Numbered from the stretch's first letter, positions 24,618-34,957 are shown. The stretch is 64,000 nucleotides of DNA from Cohnella cholangitidis (GCF_014107495.1 NZ_CP041969.1:1547001-1611000); one strand, 5' to 3'. Numbers and translations: made by a program. The notes: generated from the sequence alone by a model not told the origin.

Positions 24618-26276
24618 CTAATTATTTTCGTTTCCCGCAGCCGCCTCGGCTAATCCGGCTTGAAGGTTCGCGATCGCCACGTTCGCGTCGCCGGGAAGCT
24701 TCTTGAACGCCCACCATCGAACGCGCAGCGAAGTCGCCTCCGTGGCCCCGCCCAGCTTCATCCCGATCCGGAAACCGCCTTTATCCGGATAGATCAACGT
24801 CCCAAAAGTAATATTCGGCAGCGCGGCCTCATATTCCGTATCCTTGAACACGTCCGCCGAACCGAAATACACTTTGGCGCCTCCCGATCCGACGGGAGCA
24901 TTCGGATCCGGGATTTCCTCGAGACCTACGACGACCGTCACTTGGCCTTCTCCGAGTCCGTGCGGGATTTCTTCGCTGACATAATTGCGTTTGCCCCTCG
25001 AGAAGAACCGCATTCCCGATCTCTCTTGCGTGTCCAGCGGCACGTCGATCGTTCCGGTCGCCATCTCGTCATTAATCGTCTGAGGCTTGGGGATGCCCAG
25101 CTTGAAATCGAAAGCGTTCCGTTCGGGATGATAAACGACGTCCAGCTCGGGTTTGCTGCCGAAATCGAGATCATAAGCTTGGGATTCCGCATAAAACCGG
25201 TGAAGCGACGAGCCTCGGTTGTTCCGGGATATACGATGCATAAGCGCGGCGTTCGGGATATATTCTCCGAAAGGAACCCGCTCCACTTGCTCGATCATAT
25301 AGGTCGGTCCTAGCTGCAGCAGGCCGATTTTCGCCAAGCAGACGTTCTGGTCGGCATATCCTTCCGCCGCTTGGTCCAAGGAACGTTCATACCAGTCCTT
25401 CAATATGCGCTCGGCCACGGGTTGAGAGATTATCTCGACGGAATGGTTAACGGAATGGTCCAAGGCTACCCGATTGTCCCCGATGAGCAATTCCACCGCG
25501 CCGGAAGACACGCCCAGCTTGCCTATCGTTCCGGGACGGTCCTGTACCTTCACGCTGTAAGAGAGGCGGTACTCCGTATCTTGCTTATCGCCAGGCTCCA
25601 TAAACCGAACGTGGTTTCCTTCCTTATCCAACGCGTCGAAGCCATCCGCGGAATAATCGAACGAGAGCGACACGCGAGGGGTTTGCAATGTCTTCTCCAC
25701 CACGAGGGTGACATCGATGACGTCGCCTGGATTAGCGTATTTAGGCATTCTTTGAGTGACGCGAACATCATGATCCTGATAGATCGTAACGATATCCTCC
25801 ATCAGTCCGGAGTGCTCGAACGACAACGGGGAAGGCGCTTCTTCCTTCACGTACAGCCTGTAGCTTTCCAAGAAGCGGTTATACTCGCTCATCTCTTCGC
25901 CGCGCACCGTGGAATTGCCGACGGAATGCACGGGTTCGCGTCCCTTTTCATCGTAAGCCACATACAAATAGACGTTTTTCTTGTATTCGTTGTTCGTAAA
26001 CCCGTCGATCATCGATAGCTTCAAGGTGACCGGAGCCGAGACGACGATCTCTCTTCCCAAATAATCGATCGCTACGCCCATCTCTACCGTAATCGTCTTG
26101 TCGTCCACCGCAACGACTTGCATCCCGGCAACGACGCCGCTTCCGAATAACAAGCGGTTAAGCAGTCTCCGCTTATCGTTGAAATACTTTTGCTCCGATT
26201 CGAAGTCTCGCACAGTCAGCAATTTTCCGTAAAAATACCTGTTCCTCTCAAATGGAAACATTCTCGCCTTTTTCAC
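24618..26276 (-). CDS. eCIS baseplate-associated protein of unknown fold
   Basis: 552 residues. The N-terminus, FPFERNRYFYGKLLTVRDFE then QKYFNDKRRLLNRLLFGSGVVAGMQVV, is a pattern I recognise from proteins at the end of the baseplate block in eCIS loci (Y/F-x-GKLL-x2-DF...K-R-x-LNR...G-x-GVV-G). Beta-rich segments dominate the remainder, including DVTLVVEKTLQTPRVSLSF and a C-terminal sandwich of VRWWAFKK. It may be a fibre- or fibre-adaptor-like component; no receptor-binding domain can be named. It lies 18 bases after the tail-I-like gene and is certainly in the same operon. Confidence 0.65.
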   Translation of the reverse strand: MKKARMFPFERNRYFYGKLLTVRDFESEQKYFNDKRRLLNRLLFGSGVVAGMQVVAVDDKTITVEMGVAIDYLGREIVVSAPVTLKLSMIDGFTNNEYKKNVYLYVAYDEKGREPVHSVGNSTVRGEEMSEYNRFLESYRLYVKEEAPSPLSFEHSGLMEDIVTIYQDHDVRVTQRMPKYANPGDVIDVTLVVEKTLQTPRVSLSFDYSADGFDALDKEGNHVRFMEPGDKQDTEYRLSYSVKVQDRPGTIGKLGVSSGAVELLIGDNRVALDHSVNHSVEIISQPVAERILKDWYERSLDQAAEGYADQNVCLAKIGLLQLGPTYMIEQVERVPFGEYIPNAALMHRISRNNRGSSLHRFYAESQAYDLDFGSKPELDVVYHPERNAFDFKLGIPKPQTINDEMATGTIDVPLDTQERSGMRFFSRGKRNYVSEEIPHGLGEGQVTVVVGLEEIPDPNAPVGSGGAKVYFGSADVFKDTEYEAALPNITFGTLIYPDKGGFRIGMKLGGATEATSLRVRWWAFKKLPGDANVAIANLQAGLAEAAAGNENN

Positions 26277-26294
26277 CGGAAACCCTCCTTATTA

Positions 26295-28400
26295 TTATTC
26301 CAACTCGGAATCCATTCCTAACCGCGTATGCGCGTCCATTCTCCCATCCATGTCCAAATCCACGATTAACGTATCGTTGGGCATATTGCGATCTGCATGA
26401 AGCGTGAATAGAGACGGCTCGGCCAGCACGGTGTTGATGCCAAGATAAGTATGTAAATCGAGATACATCCAGGGCTGGAGCCAGGCTAGCCGCACTTCCG
26501 TGAAAGCAGGCTTGTGCTCCTCCAGAAGTCCTCGAAGCAGTACTCGTTCTTTGTCCGAAGAGGCCTGTCGCTGATCCAACAGCACGGTGAATGTGTATGG
26601 GTTATCGCTATAGAGCCGATCGGTTAGCCATCGCCATTCCGTATTGTCCCTCATCGCCTTAAACTGGAACGGTTCAACGATAATCGGCGGGGATCCCGTA
26701 AACGTCTCCACGACCTTCTCGATGCCTCTCCTCGTCCCTCTGTAGCGATAAAGCTCCGGAGCGGCGCGGATAAGTCTCCTAACCGACTCGTCCCGCCAAT
26801 GATCGCCGCTGTCCAATCCTAGCCAAGAACCTAACCATCGGAGCTGCTTGTCTTCCACCCGTTCCCTATCGAATTGTCTGGCCACGCTATCGATTTGCTC
26901 TTCTACGCTTTCGAATAACGTGCCGAAGAGAGACAAGTACCTCGCTAGGAAATCCCGGCTGCTCTCTTCCTCCTGATAAACGGCCGGCAAATACGATAAG
27001 AGAGATTCTCTCGGAAAGTGGACGCGAAGCCGGCGCAGCTCCGGAGTATGCTTCTCGCTGCCGATCCATTGCACCTTAAGCCACAAGTATCTGCCTTGCG
27101 CGCCGAAGAACAACGCGTCGCGAGGATTGACGACTGGCTTCGACCAATAAGGCTCCATGCCGGCAAGCTTATCCCGGAAGGAACGGCTTTCGTCCGTTAT
27201 CCACTCGTCTACTCTCCATATCGTTCCCTCAATAGGAAGAAACTCCGAATCGGAACCGTAATAAGAAATCCGAATTTGCGTGCCGTCCGGGATGTCGGCG
27301 TCCAAAGTGAACTTATGCCATACCGTCTCCGCTTCGGTACTGTCGAATGCCTTGGACATCCATATTCCCTCCGGAGCGGAGCCTCCCTCCCAGCCCAGCG
27401 TTTGGGGTTGCAGCTCAAGCACGGTAACCGTGCGGGCTTCCCCGTTCCAAATATACATCCGGTCCCTGCCGTCGATGAGAATTCCGCTAACCCTGCCGCG
27501 GAATCCGGCTAACCGATCCTGCAATTCGCCATTCTCGCTGAAATGGACGATGAAACGGTCGTCTTCCCCTTCCTCTCCGATGATCCGTGCGTCACCGATG
27601 TAGATTTGCCTGCGAGAATCCACTCCGAGTCCGGCGAAATAGAGAGGAGGCATGAGGAATCGATTCAACGAGCGATCCGCATGCGAGACGATGTACAGCG
27701 CGCAAGTCAGCGTCTCAAGCACGTACAGATCGCCTCGCGGAGAAACGGATACGAACTGGGTCCCTCTCCATAATTCCCTCTCTTCCGGGAGCTTCGCGGT
27801 AAACCGTTCTTCGGAATAAACGTCTACCAAAGTCCCCGACAGCGTAAGATTGGCTATGGCTAGTTGCCTATAGCCCAATGAATCTACCGCCGTCATCTCG
27901 TCAGGAGGCAATCTTGTCGTCACGATATACAAGCTCTCGGAATCCGAAGCTATAGCGAGAGGATAGAAAGGCGTTTCATCCAGAAACTGCCCCGAACGCC
28001 GGAAACGCAGCTGTCCGTTCGCCATGTCGTAGGCCGAGACGGAGGGCTCGCCCGCCGTATCCGCTATGAATAAGATGTCTCCGGAGATAGCCAGCATCGC
28101 GGAAGCAGAGAATAAGTTATGTCCGGGGACGAATAATCTTTCATAATGCCGGCTTCCCCGATCGTAGGTCCATAAATCCCCATCCGCATTGAGCAGAACC
28201 AGATGACCTTGTGGGCTGACGGCGAAGGCGGTTATTTCGCCCACTCCCTCTAGATTGTCTAAATGGATCGTTTCGAGAACGCCGTATTTCTCTCCTCGGC
28301 GGATCGAAATGCCATCGCTCAATTCCAGGTTGCTGCTAACTCCTCGCCGCGACCAATGCTCGGGCCGATTTAACGAAAAATAAGTTGCCCCGCCTTCCAC
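26295..28400 (-). CDS. Phage tail protein I (gpI)-like eCIS baseplate protein with beta-propeller-like N-terminus
   Basis: About 701 residues. The first 330 residues contain repeated blades with DG and GDL-type turns (SPQGHLVLLNADGDLWTYDRG, SPRGDLYVLETLTCALYIV, DSRRQIYIGDARIIG), like an NHL/beta-propeller. Residues about 470-640 match the P2 gpI / phage tail domain (LLSYLPAVYQEEESSRDFLARY, LRWLGSWLGLD, LIRAAPELYRYRGTRRGIEKV), which joins baseplate wedges to fibres. The end has three LG-x-(D/N)-type strands. GGAGG fits the GTG at 28400 (7 bases) better than the ATG at 28406. It follows the second baseplate J gene. Confidence 0.85.
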   Translation of the reverse strand: MEGGATYFSLNRPEHWSRRGVSSNLELSDGISIRRGEKYGVLETIHLDNLEGVGEITAFAVSPQGHLVLLNADGDLWTYDRGSRHYERLFVPGHNLFSASAMLAISGDILFIADTAGEPSVSAYDMANGQLRFRRSGQFLDETPFYPLAIASDSESLYIVTTRLPPDEMTAVDSLGYRQLAIANLTLSGTLVDVYSEERFTAKLPEERELWRGTQFVSVSPRGDLYVLETLTCALYIVSHADRSLNRFLMPPLYFAGLGVDSRRQIYIGDARIIGEEGEDDRFIVHFSENGELQDRLAGFRGRVSGILIDGRDRMYIWNGEARTVTVLELQPQTLGWEGGSAPEGIWMSKAFDSTEAETVWHKFTLDADIPDGTQIRISYYGSDSEFLPIEGTIWRVDEWITDESRSFRDKLAGMEPYWSKPVVNPRDALFFGAQGRYLWLKVQWIGSEKHTPELRRLRVHFPRESLLSYLPAVYQEEESSRDFLARYLSLFGTLFESVEEQIDSVARQFDRERVEDKQLRWLGSWLGLDSGDHWRDESVRRLIRAAPELYRYRGTRRGIEKVVETFTGSPPIIVEPFQFKAMRDNTEWRWLTDRLYSDNPYTFTVLLDQRQASSDKERVLLRGLLEEHKPAFTEVRLAWLQPWMYLDLHTYLGINTVLAEPSLFTLHADRNMPNDTLIVDLDMDGRMDAHTRLGMDSELE

Positions 28401-28426
28401 TGCCATCCCTCCTATCCTCGAATCTG

Positions 28427-30658
28427 CTAGAGCTGCGTTCTGCTAATCAATTCGATCCGGTGTTCCCCTGAATAGACGATCCCGGCGTCCGGCAGCACGA
28501 TATCCCCGCCCGCGCTCTTGCGCAAGGAACGGCCTTCCGCATCCAGCCACAAATCCTGAACGTAAGCGACGCCCTTGATCCGGCTAATGGCGCTATAGAT
28601 GTCGCCTTTGTGCACCGTTCTGCCGAAAGGCCATCCTTGAATGCCTCCCGGCTTATCCATCGGGGACAGCAGCCGGTTCAGCGCCGCTACGATCCGATGT
28701 GCTTCTTCCATAAAATGAGGCTCGACGACGACGACCGCATGCACGGTCACCTGAATGTATTCCGGAGCGACTACATGAACCTCAGTCGTAATTAACCGTC
28801 TATCGTCGAGGTGTTTCGCAACCGTCGCCAGAAAACCGGCGCTCGGCAGAGGAGTATCGTTTAACCCTTCCGGTACGACTACGACGGTTACCGCTCCCGG
28901 AGCGTTCTCGCGCCCGGGAGCATAATCAGGGATGACATGCACCCTCGACACCTTGAGCCCCGGCGTGCTTTTCGCTATCCGTACGTAGTCTTCGGCCGTG
29001 ACCGCGCAATAAGGGTTTTGCCATTCCTGTTGAGCCCGTTCCAACGTTTGTTCTAGCGTCTCTTCTTCCCTGCCTCCGACGCCGTAGCCGGCGTTATCCG
29101 CCGTCAAATTTAGTGCGCCAAGCTCAGGCTGAATCCATTCCGTAAGAAGATGGGGTTTGATATTGCCTCTCTCTCCCCCTCCGAGCACGCAAACCGTCAA
29201 ACACAGATTCGCATCCTCGTGCTGGGAAGGAATGGCCCCGTTCTCGTCATTGCCGAAAGTCAATTGATTCGTACCGGAATCATAGACGTAATGGCGGTCA
29301 AGCGGTCCGGAACGGTCAAAGTCGTCTACCGGCTCCCAATCTTCCCATAATAGCTCGCCGCTTGCGGCTTCCCGAACGCCCACTTGAAGCAAAAGCCGAT
29401 CTTTCCATTTGCAAGGAAGATCGAACAACTGGAATCGCTGATTCGGCAGTCCGTTGCTGCGTCCGATCCAGCAATGAGCCAAGAAATCCTCGGCATAATG
29501 AATCCGTCGAATGTTCCCCGAGCCAAGCGGCGGAATCGCGCCTTGTACGCCGTCGCCGAAACGAACGGCAACCGGGCCGTTCAATCCGAATTCGCGTTCT
29601 ACGGCGTAAACATGGCTATTCGCGTTAGCCGTCGAGAAATCGTTCGTTTCCTTCCACTCCCGCCAGCGTCCGTCCGGTTCCCGAACCTGTACCCGCATTT
29701 TACCGTACCTAGCGAGATAGCTGTCTTCCAATAGCAGCAAACCAGGCAGCCCGGTGCCGTCATATACCGTTTGCTCGCTCTTCGTATCCTGTTGCCTGGC
29801 TTTAACCGTATTCAGCAACACTTGATCGATTCGGGGCGGCAGCTCATATCCCGATTCCTCAACCGTACAGTTGATCCAATAACGGGGACGGTCCCCTGCC
29901 GGATGAACGATGACGGCTCGCGCCGGGTCGGTAACCCGAAAGGAAATTCGACCGCTGTAGGTCAAATGCAACGTCTCGTCTTCCAGCAGTTCCAGGGGCA
30001 ACCAAGAAGCTCCGTGCTCCTCCGTCCAGCCGTATATTTTCCAAGCGACGCGAGCGGAAGGAACGACTCCCTCCGGTTTGCCGCTAACCCATTGCGTTTC
30101 GTTCCCGTCTTCGGCCAATCGAATATGCATCGATATCGTCTCGCCGACCATAGGCTCCCGATCGAACGCGATGTACAACCGGCTGCCCGCTTCGGCCTCT
30201 CTTCCGAATGCGTAGAACGCCACGTTTCCTCCCGTATTGGAGGCCGATCTATCGCTGGCTTCCGATTCGGTCCGGGTTACGATCCGGTCAATGGCAATCG
30301 GCAACAGCTTGACTGAGGCAACCGTTTCGAACAGTTGATCCTCCGCCCGAAGCTTCGTCCCCTTGGGAAGCACGACCGGCTCATGGACGTTGCCGAAAGA
30401 AACTTCCGTTTCGGCGGATTCGGATTCTCTGGGAATGACCCCTAGCAAATCCAGAAATTTGCGCAAGTTTCGTTCGGGCACCCGGCTAAGGTAAAATTGC
30501 TGCATTTCGCTCAGCCAGGCAAACAGCTCCAAGAAAGTCACGCCCGGGTCGTGGGTATTCTCGTCCGTCCATTCCGGCAGGCGCTGCGGAATGCCGCGCC
30601 GCGCTTCTTGCAATATGCTATCGAACGTTCTGTCGTCCAAAGGAATGCGCGGAAGCAT
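28427..30658 (-). CDS. Baseplate J/gp47-like protein (baseplate wedge, smaller paralogue)
   Basis: 743 residues. N-terminal LPRIPLDDRTFDSILQEARRGIPQRLPEWTDENTHDPGVTFLELFAWLSEMQQFYL (in part) is the start signature of the 'putative baseplate assembly protein' family of eCIS and contractile tails; the C-terminal half has RIAKSTPGLKVSRVHVIPDYAPG and AISRIKGVAYVQDLWL, as in gpJ. Together with its larger paralogue it would form the heterodimeric or trimeric wedge of the baseplate that controls contraction. AAAGGAGG lies 9 bases before ATG 30658. Gap to the larger paralogue 25 bases. Confidence 0.88.
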   Translation of the reverse strand: MLPRIPLDDRTFDSILQEARRGIPQRLPEWTDENTHDPGVTFLELFAWLSEMQQFYLSRVPERNLRKFLDLLGVIPRESESAETEVSFGNVHEPVVLPKGTKLRAEDQLFETVASVKLLPIAIDRIVTRTESEASDRSASNTGGNVAFYAFGREAEAGSRLYIAFDREPMVGETISMHIRLAEDGNETQWVSGKPEGVVPSARVAWKIYGWTEEHGASWLPLELLEDETLHLTYSGRISFRVTDPARAVIVHPAGDRPRYWINCTVEESGYELPPRIDQVLLNTVKARQQDTKSEQTVYDGTGLPGLLLLEDSYLARYGKMRVQVREPDGRWREWKETNDFSTANANSHVYAVEREFGLNGPVAVRFGDGVQGAIPPLGSGNIRRIHYAEDFLAHCWIGRSNGLPNQRFQLFDLPCKWKDRLLLQVGVREAASGELLWEDWEPVDDFDRSGPLDRHYVYDSGTNQLTFGNDENGAIPSQHEDANLCLTVCVLGGGERGNIKPHLLTEWIQPELGALNLTADNAGYGVGGREEETLEQTLERAQQEWQNPYCAVTAEDYVRIAKSTPGLKVSRVHVIPDYAPGRENAPGAVTVVVVPEGLNDTPLPSAGFLATVAKHLDDRRLITTEVHVVAPEYIQVTVHAVVVVEPHFMEEAHRIVAALNRLLSPMDKPGGIQGWPFGRTVHKGDIYSAISRIKGVAYVQDLWLDAEGRSLRKSAGGDIVLPDAGIVYSGEHRIELISRTQL

Positions 30659-30683
30659 GAGGACCAACCTCCTTTCTTAAACT

Positions 30684-33600
30684 CTATGACACGACGACGG
30701 TCAGTCGATGATGGCGACCGTTCGCGATAATGCCGTGCTGCACGAGGCGAATGTCGTCCGGCAGCATCTCTACGGCTTCGCCGTTCTCCGTTCTTAGTAC
30801 GCTAATATGTAATTGCTCTACCCGCTGAACTCCCCTTACGGATTGAAGCAAACCGTAAAAAGCCGAAGCATGGATGGGCTCCCCGATCTCCCATCCCCGA
30901 CCGTCCGATTGCCCGCTAATCGGGTCTAGAAATCGATTTAAGACGTCCGTGCACGCCATCTCGACCGGAACGATCAAAGCCGGCGAATCCACGATGACCG
31001 TAGCCGTAACCGATATTTCGATGAAGGCCGGCGCCATCACGTTTAATCTGCCTTTCGCGGCGACCAAATTGGACGATTTGCTTCGCAAAGCCGTTTCCAG
31101 CTTGCGTTTCGTCTCCGCGAAATGCTCTTTGCCCGCTTCTCCCCCCGAAGGGAGCGCCACGACGGCGAACGAGCCGGGGCTATGCTCCAGCCGAACATTC
31201 CGGTTAGGCAAGCATTTCACCTTTAGAATGCCGGGCTCTATCTCTTTGACAAGCCATTCCACGTCGGATGCGGATACGGCGCGGCCCCGATGCTTCAATT
31301 GTTGGGGCCCTCTCTGCAACGCGCCTTCCAACGACTCCGAATCTCCGCCGCCGATAGCCGACGATGGATTGACGACGCCTCTGACGAAAGCCAGCGACTG
31401 CATGATTCCGGCAATCTGGCCCGGGCCTACGTTCCCTCGCGCTCCGTCGGTCACTTGATAGGTGACCCTGACTTTGTCCCCGCCTTCTTGCGGAGGAGCC
31501 ATTCCCCGTACTCCGTTGCCGAAACGGATTAGGCCCGTAGCCGGTTGAACCGTATAATGCCGGTCCTCGGCGCTAGATCCCGTCAGAGACCGAGCTTCTT
31601 CCCAACGAACCCACAATTTTTGAATGGAGCCTTCGCTATCCCTATAGATTTCGTAGCGGTCCGGATCGGATTCCGTCATTCGGCTGAGCTCGTGTTCGCC
31701 GATAAATCCGGTCTCGTCTACCCATACTTCCTGGCCCACGACCGGAGTTTGCGATAAGACGAACCCGCCTTTGCCGCTTTCGGGAAATTCGTTCAGGATC
31801 GTACGTTGCTGCACGGCCATAACCGCGTTGCGATGAATGCTCTTGACGCTCGGATAAATCATGTCCGCGGCACCGTACCGGCTATCTCTGTTGACCGCTC
31901 TAAGCCATACCCTTTCCCTTCCGAAAAAATTCGCCGGGGCGAGCCCCGCGGGTCCGACGAACTGAAGCGTTCCGGACTGCGTGAAGCTCTGGGTGTCGTC
32001 AACGGTTTTCAGCGTGACCCATGACCATTCGTTGCCGGTCTTAACGTAAGCCTCCCACTCCATGAACGGGATCTGCTCGTCCGCGGGCGGCTTGCGTCCG
32101 ATCGCGAAGTGCATGCGGATCGGGCCTTTGAACGGCGGAGTATCGAAAGCAAAATAGACGGACGGGGCCGGGCAAGGAATCGGCAAGAAAGGCTTGAACG
32201 TATCTCCTCCCTGCCTCGCCGTTGCCGTAATGTTCGATAAGACGGCGTTGTTTAACGTGTACGCCGTTTCCGCGAGCCGATCGGTTGAAGTCGAATACGC
32301 GTAAGAGAAGGCAAGCTTCTCCAGCCTAGGGCTCATGTATTCCACGACTGGAGCGGTAGGCGTATCCGTTGCCGCGACTCGCGCGCGAATCCAGCAGTCT
32401 TCCCTGCCGTTAACGAACGTCGGAGCCATATCTTCCGGACACGGAAATTGCAGGACGATGTCCTTCTGTTCCTCGCCTAGAGTCGCGAAGAGCTCCTCGA
32501 ACGCGCCGCTCTCCGGCAGTCTCATCCAGTTGTCCCCGTTCCAATACTCCCATTGCACCTTTCTTATATACAAACGCGGAGGCGGCTTTTTCTCGAAATC
32601 CGCCGTTCTCATGACCATTTTCCAATGGATCTCCGGGTCCGGGCCCAGCCTGAGGGCATTCGGAACGTTGCTCGCCCGGAATGCCATCCGCAGCCTGCTG
32701 CCGCGTTTGCTGAAAGCCTCCGAACAGGAAACGTAAAATACCGAATAAGGGATAGAATGTTCGCCGAACGGATAGAAGCCCGCTTTATCCAGCTCCGAGT
32801 CGTTAAAATACAACTCGGTCGGAGCGATTCCGTCCGGATCCGACTGAAGGTCATGCGATACTCGCATCGTCACGCGGTCCATCTCCGGAATCTTGCCGAG
32901 TACTTGCGGCCCGCTATGGGCATCCGCGCTCGGTTTCACTCGGCAACGAATCCAGCGACCGTCGACTCCGCCGATTTCGGCCGGTTCTACTGGGCCTGCG
33001 CTAGCCTTATACAGCTCGACTTCTTGTCCGTCAGCGGTTGCTTCCTCGAAAGGTATCCACTCGCTCCCCCGGGAGTAAGACCATTCCAACAAATCCGTCC
33101 GCGCGAAAATGGACGCCAGCTCGCCTTCCACGTATCTCCGTTCGGCGTTGTGCCACTTCAACGTAAGGCGAGCCGGGCGGTCCAGATGGAATAAATCGTC
33201 ATTGCGAATATAGAAGACATGCTCCTGCAAATCGTCGCCTTCCACCGAGAATAGCGAAATTTCCGGCGTCGTACCCGCTTGGAGCCGATCGTCGTACCGC
33301 TCGCCCGCCAATACGATTCGATCCCGTTCGGGATGGACGTTGAAGAGCTCCATCAGCTTCGCCGGAGTAATAAGCAGGGCTCCTTCCGTCTCGAACGGCA
33401 GATCTTCCCCTCCGTCATTCGGCGTTGCGGTAAGCAAGGTGCCGCTCGGTACGTAGACCGGCTCGCGAACCCCATCGTTCAACGCGAATACGACATGCGC
33501 GCGAGCAGGCCGGGCTGGTTGGATTTTTACCTGAAGCAAATCCAAAAAGGCTATGAAGTTATGGAGCGGAACTCGATTAAGCCGTTTGATGTTCTCGCCG

Positions 33601-33779
33601 AGCATCTCCGCCGCTAGATAGAACAGCGCGGTGCCCGCGTCAGGGTCGTCCGGCGAAAATCGCCATTCCGGCGTATAATGGGGAACCATCGCCTTCATCT
33701 GTTCGATAAGAGCGTTAAGGTCCCTCCCATCGATCGCAGGCGAACGGGTTATCCCGTCTTGCCATAGCTCATTGTTCAT
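30684..33779 (-). CDS. Baseplate J/gp47-like protein (large paralogue)
   Basis: 1031 residues. The N-terminal HYTPEWRFSPDDPDAGTALF and AEMLGENIKRLNRVPLHNF match the conserved start of large eCIS baseplate J proteins (Afp11-like). The middle holds inserted beta domains (about 150-700), and the C-terminal part returns to the gpJ fold (GNVGPGQIAGIMQSLAFVRG, LVKEIEPGILKVKCLPNRNV, SFAVVALPSGGEAG). It would make the main wedge connecting hub and sheath. The start has GGGAGCG upstream. It follows the gp25-like gene by 18 bases. Confidence 0.88.
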   Translation of the reverse strand: MNNELWQDGITRSPAIDGRDLNALIEQMKAMVPHYTPEWRFSPDDPDAGTALFYLAAEMLGENIKRLNRVPLHNFIAFLDLLQVKIQPARPARAHVVFALNDGVREPVYVPSGTLLTATPNDGGEDLPFETEGALLITPAKLMELFNVHPERDRIVLAGERYDDRLQAGTTPEISLFSVEGDDLQEHVFYIRNDDLFHLDRPARLTLKWHNAERRYVEGELASIFARTDLLEWSYSRGSEWIPFEEATADGQEVELYKASAGPVEPAEIGGVDGRWIRCRVKPSADAHSGPQVLGKIPEMDRVTMRVSHDLQSDPDGIAPTELYFNDSELDKAGFYPFGEHSIPYSVFYVSCSEAFSKRGSRLRMAFRASNVPNALRLGPDPEIHWKMVMRTADFEKKPPPRLYIRKVQWEYWNGDNWMRLPESGAFEELFATLGEEQKDIVLQFPCPEDMAPTFVNGREDCWIRARVAATDTPTAPVVEYMSPRLEKLAFSYAYSTSTDRLAETAYTLNNAVLSNITATARQGGDTFKPFLPIPCPAPSVYFAFDTPPFKGPIRMHFAIGRKPPADEQIPFMEWEAYVKTGNEWSWVTLKTVDDTQSFTQSGTLQFVGPAGLAPANFFGRERVWLRAVNRDSRYGAADMIYPSVKSIHRNAVMAVQQRTILNEFPESGKGGFVLSQTPVVGQEVWVDETGFIGEHELSRMTESDPDRYEIYRDSEGSIQKLWVRWEEARSLTGSSAEDRHYTVQPATGLIRFGNGVRGMAPPQEGGDKVRVTYQVTDGARGNVGPGQIAGIMQSLAFVRGVVNPSSAIGGGDSESLEGALQRGPQQLKHRGRAVSASDVEWLVKEIEPGILKVKCLPNRNVRLEHSPGSFAVVALPSGGEAGKEHFAETKRKLETALRSKSSNLVAAKGRLNVMAPAFIEISVTATVIVDSPALIVPVEMACTDVLNRFLDPISGQSDGRGWEIGEPIHASAFYGLLQSVRGVQRVEQLHISVLRTENGEAVEMLPDDIRLVQHGIIANGRHHRLTVVVS

Positions 33780-33797
33780 CCGATTTGTCGCTCCCGT

Positions 33798-34199
33798 TTA
33801 TTTCGTGCCTTCTTCGAGATAGAAGGGGTATACCTGATTAAACAAATTGTTCGTTGAACGAACGATATAGGAGATGCTGATCAACAGTCGCCCCGATAAC
33901 GACTCGTCAAGCCGCGCGGTGACCTCGATATCGGTCACTCGGGGCTCCCAAACCGTGATCGCTTGCTTGATGTCGCTTTCCAGCAGTCTCATCGTCGTCT
34001 CGTCCGTCGTGCCGAACACGAAGTTTCTTAAGCCGCAACCGAAGTCGGGACGCATGACTCGCTCTCCTTTGGACGTCATCAGGATGATTCGGATCGCTTC
34101 CGCGATATCGTCTTCGCCCTCCGATAGCAGGAACCGTCCAGTCGTGGCATCTACGGCGATCGGAAACTTCCAGCCTCTACCCAAAAAGGATGCGCTCAT
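33798..34199 (-). CDS. GPW/gp25-family baseplate wedge protein
   Basis: 133 residues with the gp25 signature: GRFLLSEGEDDIAEAIRIIL, TSKGERVMRPDFGCGLRNFV and the EPRVTDIEVTAR segment. In T4 gp25, and in Afp9 and its homologues, this small lysozyme-fold-like protein is the core wedge element that starts sheath polymerisation. AAGGGGG is placed normally before the ATG. Position between spike and baseplate J is the usual one. Confidence 0.92.
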   Translation of the reverse strand: MSASFLGRGWKFPIAVDATTGRFLLSEGEDDIAEAIRIILMTSKGERVMRPDFGCGLRNFVFGTTDETTMRLLESDIKQAITVWEPRVTDIEVTARLDESLSGRLLISISYIVRSTNNLFNQVYPFYLEEGTK

Positions 34200-34222
34200 C
34201 TTGCGTTGACCCCCTTATCCGC

Positions 34223-34957
34223 TTAGTTGATTTTGACCATTGCGCCTTTGATCGTGATGATCCCGTCGGCCAGCAGATCTAGCTTAGCCCCTGCTTTCAG
34301 TTTCATGGCCGCGGTCGCTTCCAAGTTAACCTGCGTGCTTTTGACCGTAATTTCTTTGGTGGACTCTATTTGGATATCGCCTTTGTTGTCGATCGTGATT
34401 TTATTCGCGCCGGACTTGACCGTGATCGTTCCCGCCGAGCTGCCCGCCAGCACGACGGATTGCGCGTCGCTCTTCGTTCCGAGCGTAATCTTCTCGTTCT
34501 GGTCGTCGATCTCCAGCTTAATGCCCTTCTTCGTCTTCACCGTAACCTTGCCCGCGTTCTCGGTATCGTCGAATATGAGTTCGTGTCCGCCTCTGGAGTA
34601 AATTTTGCGTAAATTGTTTTTTTCGTCTTTCGCCGGGGGTTTCTTCGATTTACTCCACAAGGATCCGATCACGAACGGCTGATTGAGGTTGCCTAGATGG
34701 AAAGCTACGAGCACCTCGTCGCCGACTTCCGGGACGAACAACGTTCCCATGGCGTTTCCCGACATGAGCGAAGCAATCGGCGCCCAATCGGTTTCTTGCG
34801 AGTTTTCCCTGATCGGGAACTTCAATTTTACTCGGTTTAAGCCTTCGGGGTCTTGGTTGTTCGTGACCGTGGCGACCATGACGCCGGTCACGGTACCGTT
34901 GCCCCCGCTTGGGCCGCTATCGGAACGGGAAGGAAAGAAATCGCTCATCGAAGGCAT
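34223..34957 (-). CDS. gp5/VgrG-like spike protein (OB-fold plus beta-helix)
   Basis: 244 residues. An N-terminal OB-like fold (about 20-100: MVATVTNNQDPEGLNRVKLKF, VPEVGDEVLVAFHLGN, FVIGSLWSK), as in phage baseplate protein V and VgrG, then strand repeats of the form KVTVKTKKGIKLEIDD, GTITVKSGANKITIDN, GDIQIESTKEITVKS, which should trimerise as a beta-helical needle; the PAAR-like protein would cap it. The start ATG shares a base with the previous stop (TGATG). In Afp and PVC the hub and spike are one protein (Afp8); here they are two genes. Confidence 0.88.
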   Translation of the reverse strand: MPSMSDFFPSRSDSGPSGGNGTVTGVMVATVTNNQDPEGLNRVKLKFPIRENSQETDWAPIASLMSGNAMGTLFVPEVGDEVLVAFHLGNLNQPFVIGSLWSKSKKPPAKDEKNNLRKIYSRGGHELIFDDTENAGKVTVKTKKGIKLEIDDQNEKITLGTKSDAQSVVLAGSSAGTITVKSGANKITIDNKGDIQIESTKEITVKSTQVNLEATAAMKLKAGAKLDLLADGIITIKGAMVKIN

